NCBI GenBank assembly: GCA_016764135.1
Contig: JAESSL010000112.1
Span: forward strand, 1-7,330
DNA: 7,330 nt
Source of the DNA: Alphaproteobacteria bacterium
GTDB taxonomy: Bacteria; Pseudomonadota; Alphaproteobacteria; UBA8366; GCA-2717185
Direction of reading: 5' to 3'
This document shows positions 1 to 6,983 of this stretch, piece after piece. The first letter of the stretch is position 1, and each line of letters opens with the position of its first letter. A program made the position numbers and the translations under genes. The notes below the pieces were generated by a model. The model made no database searches, was not told the origin of the DNA, and worked only from the letters and a program-made list of their open reading frames with translations.

Positions 1-1319
1 ATCGCGCCCGCATCTATCCCATTCGCACTGCGCTGTCCGGCCCGGCGGCGGGTGTCGTCGGCGCTGGTTATATCGGTCGCGCTGCTGGCCATGGCGACGT
101 CATTACGCTCGATATGGGCGGCACCAGCGCGGATGTCTGCCTGATCCGGAATGGCGAAGCGGGCGTCGACTTTGATCAAAGCGTCGCCGAATTCCCAATT
201 CGTCTTCCCATGATTGACGTTCATACGGTCGGCGCGGGCGGCGGCTCCATCGCCTGGTTTGACCGAGATGGTCTCCTGAAAGTTGGTCCCGCCAGCGCGG
301 GCGCCGATCCGGGTCCCGCCTGTTATGGGTTGGGGGGCGAGGCGCCCACTGTGTCGGACGCCAATCTTGTGCTGGGGCGCTTGTCGGAGTCGGGATTGCT
401 GGGCGGATCAATGGGATTGGACAAAGCCGCCGCCGTCGCGTCGCTCCAGCCTTTGGCGGACCAGCTGGGCTATAGCGTGGAGCGCACGGCGCATGGCATT
501 CTGGGAATTGTGGTCGCGAATATGGTGCGCGCCATTCGGGCGATCTCGATTGAGCGGGGGCACGACCCCCGCCGGTTCGCCCTGATGCCGTTGGGCGGCG
601 CCGGTCCGTTGCACGCAGTGGATGTTGCGCGCGCCCTGGGTATCGGCGCCATCATTGTCCCGGGGGCGCCGGGCATCCTGTGCGCGCAAGGATTGATCGT
701 CTCGGACTTGAAGGAAGACTTTGTCGCCAGCGCCCGAACAATCATCGACGAAGACGCCTTGGCGTCGATTTCAGCGCGTATCGACGACTTGGCGCGGGAA
801 GCCGATGAATGGTTCACCGCCGAAGACGTCGAACCCGAGGCCAGGCGCGTCGATCTGGTCATTGATATGCGCTATGTGGGGCAAAATTTTGAACTGGCCG
901 TCGCGATTGATCGCGTCGAGGGCGTCGAGCGTGCGCCGGGTCTTCCGGACATGGCCCGGATGAAACAATTGTTCTTTGAAGCCCATGAACAAAGCTATGG
1001 ATTTTCCAATCCAGACGATGCGGTTGAGGCGGTCAATATTCGCCTGACCGCACGCGGGCGCCTGAACAAGCCCTTGATTGCGGAACTTGCCGAAGGGAAG
1101 GACGGCCAGCAGGCTGTCTCAATCGCGCAGCGCGGCGTCTACTTTGATGGCGATGAAGCTGTGGAGACGCCGATCTATGACCGCGCAGCGCTGAAGGCGG
1201 ACGATATCATTACTGGACCGGCCATTATCGACCAGTTGGATGCGACGACAGTGTTGCATCCAGGCGATCGTGCGAGGGTCGACCCACATTTGAACCTCAT
1301 AATAGAGATTGCGCCATGA
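1..1319 (+). CDS. hyuA: HyuA-type ATP-dependent hydantoinase/oxoprolinase subunit A (A1), 5'-truncated by window edge
   Basis: The reading frame is open from base 3, so the gene starts upstream of the window; 438 residues are visible. Aligning its LSGP motif to the complete paralogue A2 suggests about 250 N-terminal residues are missing, including the first ATP-binding DxGGTFTD loop. Visible parts are the Hydantoinase_A core and C-terminal domain. Numbered from the first visible residue, they include LSGPAAG (11-17), DMGGTSAD (37-44), AGGGSIA (78-84), VGPASAGADPGPACYG (94-109), GGAGPLHA (198-205) and a GPAII segment near 405. These are family hallmarks of the ASKHA nucleotide-binding fold that phosphorylates or activates the substrate before ring opening by the B subunit. 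It is a cytoplasmic protein with no membrane segments seen. The stop overlaps the start of B1 by 4 bases, implying coupled translation and a 1:1 partner. The family assignment is firm. The substrate (5-oxoproline, a hydantoin, another lactam, or a ketone for carboxylation) is not determinable here. Confidence 0.93.
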   Translation, partial: RARIYPIRTALSGPAAGVVGAGYIGRAAGHGDVITLDMGGTSADVCLIRNGEAGVDFDQSVAEFPIRLPMIDVHTVGAGGGSIAWFDRDGLLKVGPASAGADPGPACYGLGGEAPTVSDANLVLGRLSESGLLGGSMGLDKAAAVASLQPLADQLGYSVERTAHGILGIVVANMVRAIRAISIERGHDPRRFALMPLGGAGPLHAVDVARALGIGAIIVPGAPGILCAQGLIVSDLKEDFVASARTIIDEDALASISARIDDLAREADEWFTAEDVEPEARRVDLVIDMRYVGQNFELAVAIDRVEGVERAPGLPDMARMKQLFFEAHEQSYGFSNPDDAVEAVNIRLTARGRLNKPLIAELAEGKDGQQAVSIAQRGVYFDGDEAVETPIYDRAALKADDIITGPAIIDQLDATTVLHPGDRARVDPHLNLIIEIAP

Positions 1320-3013
1320 CCGCATCCCAATCCTCGACGCTCGATCCCATCACGCTGGAAATCCTGTTCAACGCGCTCCGCTCGGTGACAGACGAGACCT
1401 ATATCGCGCTGATGCGCAGCGCTTATTCCACCAACATCAAGGAACGTCGGGATCATTCCACGGCGATTTGTGACGCAAAGGGCGGGTTGATCGTCCAGGC
1501 GGAAAACTCACTGCCCATTCATCTGGCGTCGATGATCGGGTTAATGAAAAGCCTGCTCGTGAAATTTCCGCTCGATCAGATCGAGGAGGGCGATTTATTT
1601 GTCGCCAATGATCCTCATGTCGCCGGCGGGACGCATTTGCCTGATGTGAACATGGCGATGCCGGTTTTCGCGGACGGGGAAATCATCGCATTCGTTTGCA
1701 ATATCGCTCACCACGCGGATATCGGCGGTATGGCGCCGGGGTCGATGGCGGGGGGGATGTCCGAAATCTATCAGGAAGGCCTGCGAATTCCGGTGGTGAG
1801 GCTCTATCGCCGGGGCGAAATGCAACAGGATTTATTCGATTTGATCCTGTTGAACGTTCGGTTGCCGCATGAGCGGCGCGGCGATTATTTCGCCCAGATC
1901 GCCGCCTGTCGCCTTGGTGTGCGCCGGATGCTGGAAATTCTGGAAACCTATGATAGCGACACGCTGCGCGCCGCCTTTCTTGATATTGTCACGCGGACCG
2001 AGCGACGCATGCGTAATGCGATCAGGACTGTCCCCGACGGCGTATATGACTTTGACGACGTCATGGATGATGACGGGCTGGGGACGGTGGATATTCCAAT
2101 TCGGCTACGGATCACAAAGTCTGGCGAGACCATTCACTTTGACTTCACCGGCACGTCGCCACAGGTGCTGGGGAACATCAACCTGACCGATAACGCCACG
2201 CAGGCGTCGGTTTGTTATGCGTTGAAAGCGATGCTGGACTCGGATATTCCAAACAATCAGGGCGTTCTGGATGTCTGTGAGATCACAACGGAGAAGGGGA
2301 CATTGCTGGATTGCGTGGCCCCGGCGACGGTCGCCGCGCGCGCCAATACCTGCCAACGCGTCGCCGATATAATCATTGGCGCCTTGGCGGACGCGCTGCC
2401 GCACGCGGCCGTTGGGGCGTCGAATGGCGCGAATGTAACGGCGGTGTTCTCCGGCGTCGATCCAAACACGGGCGCCGGATATCTCTATCTGGAAACACTG
2501 GGCGGCGGGTTTGGTGGTCGTAATGACCGCGACGGCAAGGACGGCGTTCAGGTGCATATCACCAATACGTCGAACCTGCCGGTAGAGGCCATCGAGATGG
2601 AATACCCGTTGCTCGTGGAGAGTTATGGCTTCGTGACCGATTCCGGCGGTGCGGGCGAATTTCGCGGGGGTATGGGATTGCGCCGGGTGATTTCTCCAGT
2701 GGATCACACCTGCACGTTCAGCGGTGCAGGAGAGCGCTTTCGACATCAACCCTGGGGGATCTTTGGCGGCGCGTCCGGCGCCTCGGGGCGATTTCAGCAG
2801 ATATCAGTTGCGGGCGAGGCCACGGCGCTGGAAATCAAACCAGCGGGCATCCAGGTCGCGGCGGGCGAAAAAATTGTTGCGGAGACCCCGGGCGCCGGTG
2901 GATATGGCGCTCCGTCTGATCGGGATCCCGCGCGGGTTGAAGGCGATCGGCTCAGCGGAAAATTCACAGAAACTTATTTGAAAACACATTACGGTCACAC
3001 AGCACACACATGA
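1316..3013 (+). CDS. hyuB: HyuB-type hydantoinase/oxoprolinase subunit B (B1)
   Basis: This 565-residue protein has the usual length and full-length architecture of the Hydantoinase_B family, the partner subunit of HyuA. The opening LDPITLEI segment is typical of the family N-terminus. A conserved cluster follows: NDPHVAGGTHLPD (98-110) and HHADIGG (132-138). His107, Asp110 and His132 have the spacing I recall for the Mn-binding residues of the HyuB-like subunit in acetone carboxylase, so they are candidate metal ligands (inference). DSGGAGEFRGG (442-452) and PGAGGYG (525-531) are late family motifs. The start is the ATG inside the ATGA overlap with A1. Only a weak purine run (AGAGA, 1304-1308) precedes it, so translation probably depends on termination of A1. 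The gene ends in the same 4-base overlap with A2. It is probably cytoplasmic and acts in a complex with an A subunit; A1 is the obvious partner by position, but A2 cannot be excluded. Confidence 0.93.
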   Translation: MTASQSSTLDPITLEILFNALRSVTDETYIALMRSAYSTNIKERRDHSTAICDAKGGLIVQAENSLPIHLASMIGLMKSLLVKFPLDQIEEGDLFVANDPHVAGGTHLPDVNMAMPVFADGEIIAFVCNIAHHADIGGMAPGSMAGGMSEIYQEGLRIPVVRLYRRGEMQQDLFDLILLNVRLPHERRGDYFAQIAACRLGVRRMLEILETYDSDTLRAAFLDIVTRTERRMRNAIRTVPDGVYDFDDVMDDDGLGTVDIPIRLRITKSGETIHFDFTGTSPQVLGNINLTDNATQASVCYALKAMLDSDIPNNQGVLDVCEITTEKGTLLDCVAPATVAARANTCQRVADIIIGALADALPHAAVGASNGANVTAVFSGVDPNTGAGYLYLETLGGGFGGRNDRDGKDGVQVHITNTSNLPVEAIEMEYPLLVESYGFVTDSGGAGEFRGGMGLRRVISPVDHTCTFSGAGERFRHQPWGIFGGASGASGRFQQISVAGEATALEIKPAGIQVAAGEKIVAETPGAGGYGAPSDRDPARVEGDRLSGKFTETYLKTHYGHTAHT

Positions 3014-5067
3014 ATACGCCCATACGCATCGCCGTCGACATTGGCGGCACCTTCACGGATCTTCAAATTTACGATTCCCGCAGCGGTCAGGCCGTCGCTT
3101 ACAAGACGCCGACGACGCCGGATGATCCTTCCATCGGATTTATGACAGGCGTTACGGAAGCCTCGGCGCGATTTGGGTTTGCCCTGAGCGATGTCGGGCT
3201 GGTCATGCACGGCACCACAATCGCCACCAACGCGACGCTGGAGGACAAACTCGCAATTGGCGCGCTGGTGACCACGCGCGGGTTTACCGATGTGCTGGAA
3301 ATTGGCCGACATGTCCGGCGGGATATTTATACGCTTAAATCCGAACGACGCCGGGTTCTCGTGCCTCGGCGACGGCGCTATGGCATTACCGAACGCATGC
3401 GGGCCGATGGATCGGTGGAGACGCCCCTGGCGGCGTCGGAGATTGAAGAGCTGGCGGCGCGACTGCGGGCGGACTCGGTGGAAGCCGTCGCGATTTGTCT
3501 GATGAACGCCTACGCCAACCCTGCGCATGAACGGGCGTTGAAGTCGCTTCTCGCTGCGGCGCTGCCCGGCGTGTCGATTTCAATCTCGACGGATGTTGTT
3601 GCGGAAATGATGGAGTATGAGCGCAGCGCGACAGTCACATTGAACGCGTTGTTAACGCCGGTGATTGCGCGTTATCTGGATCGCCTGTCCGCGCGGATGA
3701 AGGACGCTGCGTTTGCGCCGCCGCTATATCTGATCCAATCGAATGGCGGCGCCGCGACGCCGCAACAAGCAGCGGATCAGCCCGTTCGACTGTTGTTGTC
3801 GGGACCGTCCGGGGGCGCCATGGCGACGGCGCGCGTCGCCGCTCGACTGTCGATGCCAAATCTGGTCGGCGTCGACATGGGCGGCACCAGTCTCGATGTT
3901 TGCGTTGTTGCGGATGGCGAGTGCGCCGTCGTCAATGAAGGCGAAATCGACGGGTTGCCCGTGCGGGTGCCGATGATTGAAATCCGCACTATCGGCGCCG
4001 GTGGGGGGTCGATTGCAAATGTCGATGTCAGTGGTCGTTTGAGCGTCGGGCCGAAAAGCGCCGGTGCGGCCCCGGGGCCGGCCTGCTATGGCAAGGGCGG
4101 GACGGCGCCGACAGTGACCGACGCCAATGTCGCGTTGCGTCGTATTGATCCGGATTATTTTCTGGGTGGCGCCATGTCGCTGGATGGCGCGGCGGCGGCG
4201 ACCGCCCTGGCCAATCATGTCGCCGACCCGTTGGGTTTGGGGGTTGAGGCCGCGGCGGAAGGCGTGCTTGCAGTCGCCAACGCCAATATGGCCGCCGCGA
4301 TCAAGTTGAGCTTGTTTGAAAAAGGTTTTGATCCGCGTGACTTTGCGCTGGTGTCTTTTGGTGGCGCAGGCGGGCTGCACGCCTGTGAGCTGGCGGCGGA
4401 GCTTGGTCTTGGCACCGTTGTTTTCCCGTGCGATCCCGGCACCTTTTCAGCGGATGGAATCCTGTACAGCGACATTGTCCACGATTTGGCGCGGTCGCGG
4501 GTGACGGCGGCGATGCCGGAATCACTGGGCGGGCTTCGCGACGTGGCGCAGGCGTTACTGGCGGAAGGCGACGTCCTCCTCGAGGCGGATAAAGTGCCGC
4601 CAGAGGCGCGCGTTTGTCATCTCGCGGCGGATTTACGCTATCGAGGGCAGGCGTTCTCTTTGACGGTTCAGGCGGACGGGGAGGTTGATGAGGCGTGGTT
4701 GACCGCAATTCTCACGGATTTTCACGCACTCCATCTACAACGTTTTGCACATAACGACCTTGATTGTCCTGTGGAGATTGTGACCCTGCGCGTTCAGGCC
4801 GTGGGTGTTTTACCAAAACCGAAAGATGGGGAAGTGAGCGCGGGCGGTGGCGCTCGTGAAAAAGGCGCGCGACAAGTCTGGCTGGATGGGGGATGGCGCG
4901 AGGTGGCCATTTTTGACCGCGACGACTTGGCCGTGGGGACGCAAATCGCCGGACCGATGATCATTGAGGAGACCTATTCAACCTTGCTGGCGCCAGCGGC
5001 CTGGACTGTGCGGGTTGCGCCGAGCGGTGATCTGGTGGCGACGCGCGACGTAAAGGAGATCAACTGA
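3010..5067 (+). CDS. hyuA: HyuA-type ATP-dependent hydantoinase/oxoprolinase subunit A (A2), complete
   Basis: This is a complete 685-residue HyuA homologue of normal length. The N-terminal Hydant_A_N domain carries the phosphate-binding loop DIGGTFTD (10-17) and HGTTIATNATLE (67-78). The Hydantoinase_A core carries LLSGPSGG (262-269), VDMGGTSLDV (288-297), IGAGGGSIA (328-336), SAGAAPGPACYG (350-361) and FGGAGGLHA (450-458). The C-terminal domain ends with an IAGPMIIEE segment followed by the usual beta-rich tail. Two positions differ from A1: A1 has Asp in GADPGP where A2 has Ala354, and A1 has GGAGPLHA where A2 has Gly455. Both look like tolerated family variation. By eye the shared region is roughly 40% identical to A1, so the two are old paralogues. 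The start ATG lies in a 4-base overlap with B1. The bases before it are a CA-rich run with no Shine-Dalgarno, so initiation is probably by reinitiation. The protein should couple ATP hydrolysis to ring opening or carboxylation with a B subunit; substrate unknown. Confidence 0.95.
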   Translation: MNTPIRIAVDIGGTFTDLQIYDSRSGQAVAYKTPTTPDDPSIGFMTGVTEASARFGFALSDVGLVMHGTTIATNATLEDKLAIGALVTTRGFTDVLEIGRHVRRDIYTLKSERRRVLVPRRRRYGITERMRADGSVETPLAASEIEELAARLRADSVEAVAICLMNAYANPAHERALKSLLAAALPGVSISISTDVVAEMMEYERSATVTLNALLTPVIARYLDRLSARMKDAAFAPPLYLIQSNGGAATPQQAADQPVRLLLSGPSGGAMATARVAARLSMPNLVGVDMGGTSLDVCVVADGECAVVNEGEIDGLPVRVPMIEIRTIGAGGGSIANVDVSGRLSVGPKSAGAAPGPACYGKGGTAPTVTDANVALRRIDPDYFLGGAMSLDGAAAATALANHVADPLGLGVEAAAEGVLAVANANMAAAIKLSLFEKGFDPRDFALVSFGGAGGLHACELAAELGLGTVVFPCDPGTFSADGILYSDIVHDLARSRVTAAMPESLGGLRDVAQALLAEGDVLLEADKVPPEARVCHLAADLRYRGQAFSLTVQADGEVDEAWLTAILTDFHALHLQRFAHNDLDCPVEIVTLRVQAVGVLPKPKDGEVSAGGGAREKGARQVWLDGGWREVAIFDRDDLAVGTQIAGPMIIEETYSTLLAPAAWTVRVAPSGDLVATRDVKEIN
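5053..5058 (+). promoter_or_regulatory. Ribosome binding site of B2
   Basis: AAGGAG lies 8 bases before the ATG at 5067, inside the last codons of A2. It is the only strong Shine-Dalgarno among the three internal junctions of the operon. It fixes the B2 start at the TGATG overlap and suggests B2 can be initiated independently as well as by coupling. Confidence 0.8.
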
Positions 5068-6725
5068 TGCAAAAGGTAGATCCCTTTCAGCTCGAAATTA
5101 TTCGCAATGTGCTGGTGGCCGCTGCGGAAGAAATGAGCGTCGCCATTTGGCGCACCAGTCGGTCGACGGTCGTTCGTGAGCTTTTGGATTTTTCGACGGC
5201 TATCTTTGATGCGACGGGTCAGAATGTCGCGCAGGCGACGCGCATTCCGGTGCATCTCAATTCGATGGCGACATGCCTTGCTGACATCCTAGTCGATGAT
5301 ATTCCGCTCTCGGAATGGCGCGATGGCGACGTCGTCATCACCAATGACCCTTATCGGGGCGGGCAGCATTTGCCTGACATTCTAACCTTTCGCCCGGTGT
5401 TTCTCGATGGCGCGATGATCGCGATCACCGGCGCGCTGTGCCACCATATCGATGTTGGCGGCGGGGCTGCGGGAAGTTACTATGCGAAAGCGGAGGAAAT
5501 ATTTCACGAAGGTTTGCGTATTCCGCCGGTCAAGGTCGTGCAGGACGGCGTCAGAAATGACGCCCTGTTCGACGTCATTTTGCAAAACAGCCGCGAGCCG
5601 GAAAAAATTGGCGGCGACCTGTCTTCTCAATTAGCGTCGTTGGAAGTCGGCGCGGCGGGGGTGCTGCGTATGGCGCAGCGCTATGGCGTGGGGCCCTTGC
5701 GCGATGCGATGGCGCGTATTCTGGATCAATCAGAGCAGGCGGTGCGCGCGGCGCTGCGCGAGATGCCGGACGGGATCTATGAATTTGAAGATTTCGTCGA
5801 TGATGATGGAATAGACGATACGCCCATTCGCATTCATGCGGTGCTGACGATCAAGGGCGATCTGGCCGATGTGGATTTTTCCGGGTCCAGCCCGCAGGCG
5901 CGGGGCCCGGTCAACTGTACGCTCAACATGACCAAATCTGCGGTCTATTTCGCCATCATGGCGGCGGCGGGCGCTGATATCGCTGCGAACTCCGGTTGTT
6001 ATCGCCCCATCACGATTTCTGCGCCCAAGGGTCTGATCGTGAACTGCCGTCATCCGGCGCCGGTGGCGAACCGGATGGCGACCGGGCACCGGGTCGCCAA
6101 CACGATGATGGGCGCCTTGTCGAAAGCCGCGCCAGAGCGAATGCCCGCAGCCTATTACGGCGTGAGTTATGTTTATAGTCTGGGCGTCACTAATGAGGAC
6201 GGGTCCCAGGACGTCTACTTTGACTTAGAAGTCGGTGGCTGGGGCGGCCATCCGGAACAAGATGGCGCCAACGGGTTTTCCGCCGGGTTCCACAATATCG
6301 CCAATTCGCCCATGGAAATGATCGAAAGTCTCTATCCCGTCACCTTTATCGAGTACGGATTTACGCCGGATTCCGGTGGTCCGGGGCAATATCGGGGTGG
6401 ACTGGGCATTCATCGGGAATGGCGGCTGGATGCGGATGAGGGCGTGTTATCCGCCAATCTGGACCGATTCAAGTTTCCGCCTTATGGGCTCGCTGGGGGC
6501 CAGAAAGGATCCGCCAGTCGTTTGCTGGTGCGTCAGAACGGTCAAACAATTGAAGCGGACGCAAAACTTGCAGGAATGCGTCTGCATAAAGGCGACCGGG
6601 TGCGACTGGAAACCTCCGGCGGTGGCGGCTGGGGCAACCCGAAGAACAGAAGCGACGCGGCGATTCAGTCGGATCTTGAAGAAGGATTTGTGACCGCCGA
6701 CGGCGCAGAGAAGGATTATCGCTAA
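5067..6725 (+). CDS. hyuB: HyuB-type hydantoinase/oxoprolinase subunit B (B2)
   Basis: This 552-residue protein is a full-length Hydantoinase_B family member, the catalytic partner type for HyuA. The N-terminus (VDPFQLEII) matches the family start. The conserved core cluster NDPYRGGQHLPD (93-104) and CHHIDVGG (125-132) is intact. His101, Asp104 and His126 keep the same spacing as in B1, so both B proteins look catalytically competent (candidate metal ligands, inference by analogy with acetone carboxylase). DSGGPGQYRGG (435-445) and the Gly-rich GGGGWGNP (518-525) are late family motifs. It differs strongly from B1 outside the motifs, for example around residues 30-60, which argues against a recent duplication. 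The ATG overlaps the A2 stop by one base (TGATG) and has an AAGGAG site 8 bases upstream. No further hyu-type gene follows; the stop is followed by 258 non-coding bases with hairpins, so this appears to be the last gene of the operon. Substrate unknown. Confidence 0.94.
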   Translation: MQKVDPFQLEIIRNVLVAAAEEMSVAIWRTSRSTVVRELLDFSTAIFDATGQNVAQATRIPVHLNSMATCLADILVDDIPLSEWRDGDVVITNDPYRGGQHLPDILTFRPVFLDGAMIAITGALCHHIDVGGGAAGSYYAKAEEIFHEGLRIPPVKVVQDGVRNDALFDVILQNSREPEKIGGDLSSQLASLEVGAAGVLRMAQRYGVGPLRDAMARILDQSEQAVRAALREMPDGIYEFEDFVDDDGIDDTPIRIHAVLTIKGDLADVDFSGSSPQARGPVNCTLNMTKSAVYFAIMAAAGADIAANSGCYRPITISAPKGLIVNCRHPAPVANRMATGHRVANTMMGALSKAAPERMPAAYYGVSYVYSLGVTNEDGSQDVYFDLEVGGWGGHPEQDGANGFSAGFHNIANSPMEMIESLYPVTFIEYGFTPDSGGPGQYRGGLGIHREWRLDADEGVLSANLDRFKFPPYGLAGGQKGSASRLLVRQNGQTIEADAKLAGMRLHKGDRVRLETSGGGGWGNPKNRSDAAIQSDLEEGFVTADGAEKDYR

Positions 6726-6794
6726 AAATATCCGGTTTATAGCTTTTTGTGCGCAATCTAACCCATATGCGTGACTTATAGGGCGCGGGCCGAG

Positions 6795-6838
6795 GGTAAG
6801 TTCTTTTCAAGCAAACAAAAACAAATAAAGAATTTACC
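6795..6838 (+). repeat. Inverted repeat / stem-loop 1 downstream of B2
   Basis: GGTAAGTTCTTT (6795-6806) pairs with AAAGAATTTACC (6827-6838) over 12 positions with one G-U wobble (6800/6833). The A-rich loop is 20 bases (6807-6826). There is no T-run after it, so by itself it is not a terminator. It ends on the very base where the next inverted repeat begins. Upstream, 6726-6794 holds no gene and no convincing promoter. Function unknown: possibilities are an mRNA 3'-end stabiliser or one arm of an attenuator. Confidence 0.6.
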
Positions 6839-6880
6839 GCGCACCCGCTTCTTCCCCCCCTTCCCCCCGGCGGGTGCGCG
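6838..6880 (+). repeat. Perfect 11-bp GC-rich inverted repeat with pyrimidine loop (stem-loop 2)
   Basis: CGCGCACCCGC (6838-6848) is exactly complementary to GCGGGTGCGCG (6870-6880). The 21-base loop is almost pure pyrimidine and contains C7-TT-C6. The stem is very stable but is followed by ACTTCCTTAT, not a T-run, so it is a poor intrinsic terminator alone. It sits between stem-loop 1 and the terminator-like stem-loop 3. Role unknown. Confidence 0.65.
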
Positions 6881-6890
6881 ACTTCCTTAT

Positions 6891-6922
6891 AACCCCGCGT
6901 TGCAATTGCAGCGTGGGGTTTT
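6891..6922 (+). terminator. Rho-independent terminator-like hairpin
   Basis: AACCCCGCGTTGC (6891-6903) pairs with GCAGCGTGGGGTT (6908-6920). That gives 13 consecutive pairs including two G-U wobbles, closed by an AATT tetraloop. It runs into TTTT, then CC, then TTT. This is the best terminator candidate in the window and would end the hyu-type operon before the aminotransferase gene. It lies about 165 bases after the B2 stop and 61 bases before the next start, so it could also be a conditional attenuator of the downstream gene. Confidence 0.75.
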
Positions 6923-6946
6923 CCTTTGCTTGGCCGCGCTTTAAAC

Positions 6947-6962
6947 TTCAACCTTGGTTCAA
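6947..6962. promoter_or_regulatory. Imperfect dyad, possible operator before the aminotransferase gene
   Basis: TTCAACC and GGTTCAA flank a central TT, forming a 16-base dyad with a single C/C mismatch per arm. The 2-base centre is too tight for a comfortable RNA hairpin, so a DNA-binding site is the more natural reading. It sits 9 bases upstream of the Shine-Dalgarno of the next gene and downstream of the terminator, where a repressor could act. No regulator family is recognised, and chance occurrence is possible. Confidence 0.3.
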
Positions 6963-6971
6963 TGAAGGGCT

Positions 6972-6976
6972 GGAGG
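6972..6976 (+). promoter_or_regulatory. Ribosome binding site of the aminotransferase gene
   Basis: GGAGG lies 7 bases before the ATG at 6984. An in-frame TGA at 6963-6965 excludes any start further upstream than this site, so the start at 6984 is well determined. Confidence 0.8.
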
Positions 6977-6983
6977 CGTAGCG

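Noticed and set aside
2105..2749. Long open frame (214 aa) on the - strand inside B1
   Set aside because: It is antisense to a strongly conserved coding region. Its Arg/His-rich translation is typical of a shadow frame in GC-rich DNA, with no recognisable domain.
3724..4380. Long open frame (218 aa) on the - strand inside A2
   Set aside because: It is antisense to the conserved Hydantoinase_A core and has no domain or motif; the GC-biased third positions of A2 explain the lack of stops.
6721..6748. Possible terminator directly after B2 (GCTA ... TAGC followed by T5)
   Set aside because: Only four outer pairs plus a few A-T pairs across a bulge; too weak compared with the hairpin at 6891-6920.
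6747..6781. Possible promoter (TTGTGC with CATATG or TTATAG)
   Set aside because: The spacings are about 11 and 23 bases, neither acceptable for a standard -35/-10 pair.
6784..6899. Long-range pairing CGCGGG (6784-6789) with CCCGCG (6894-6899) as an antiterminator
   Set aside because: Six GC pairs are easily found by chance in this composition, and the 13-pair terminator hairpin would outcompete them.
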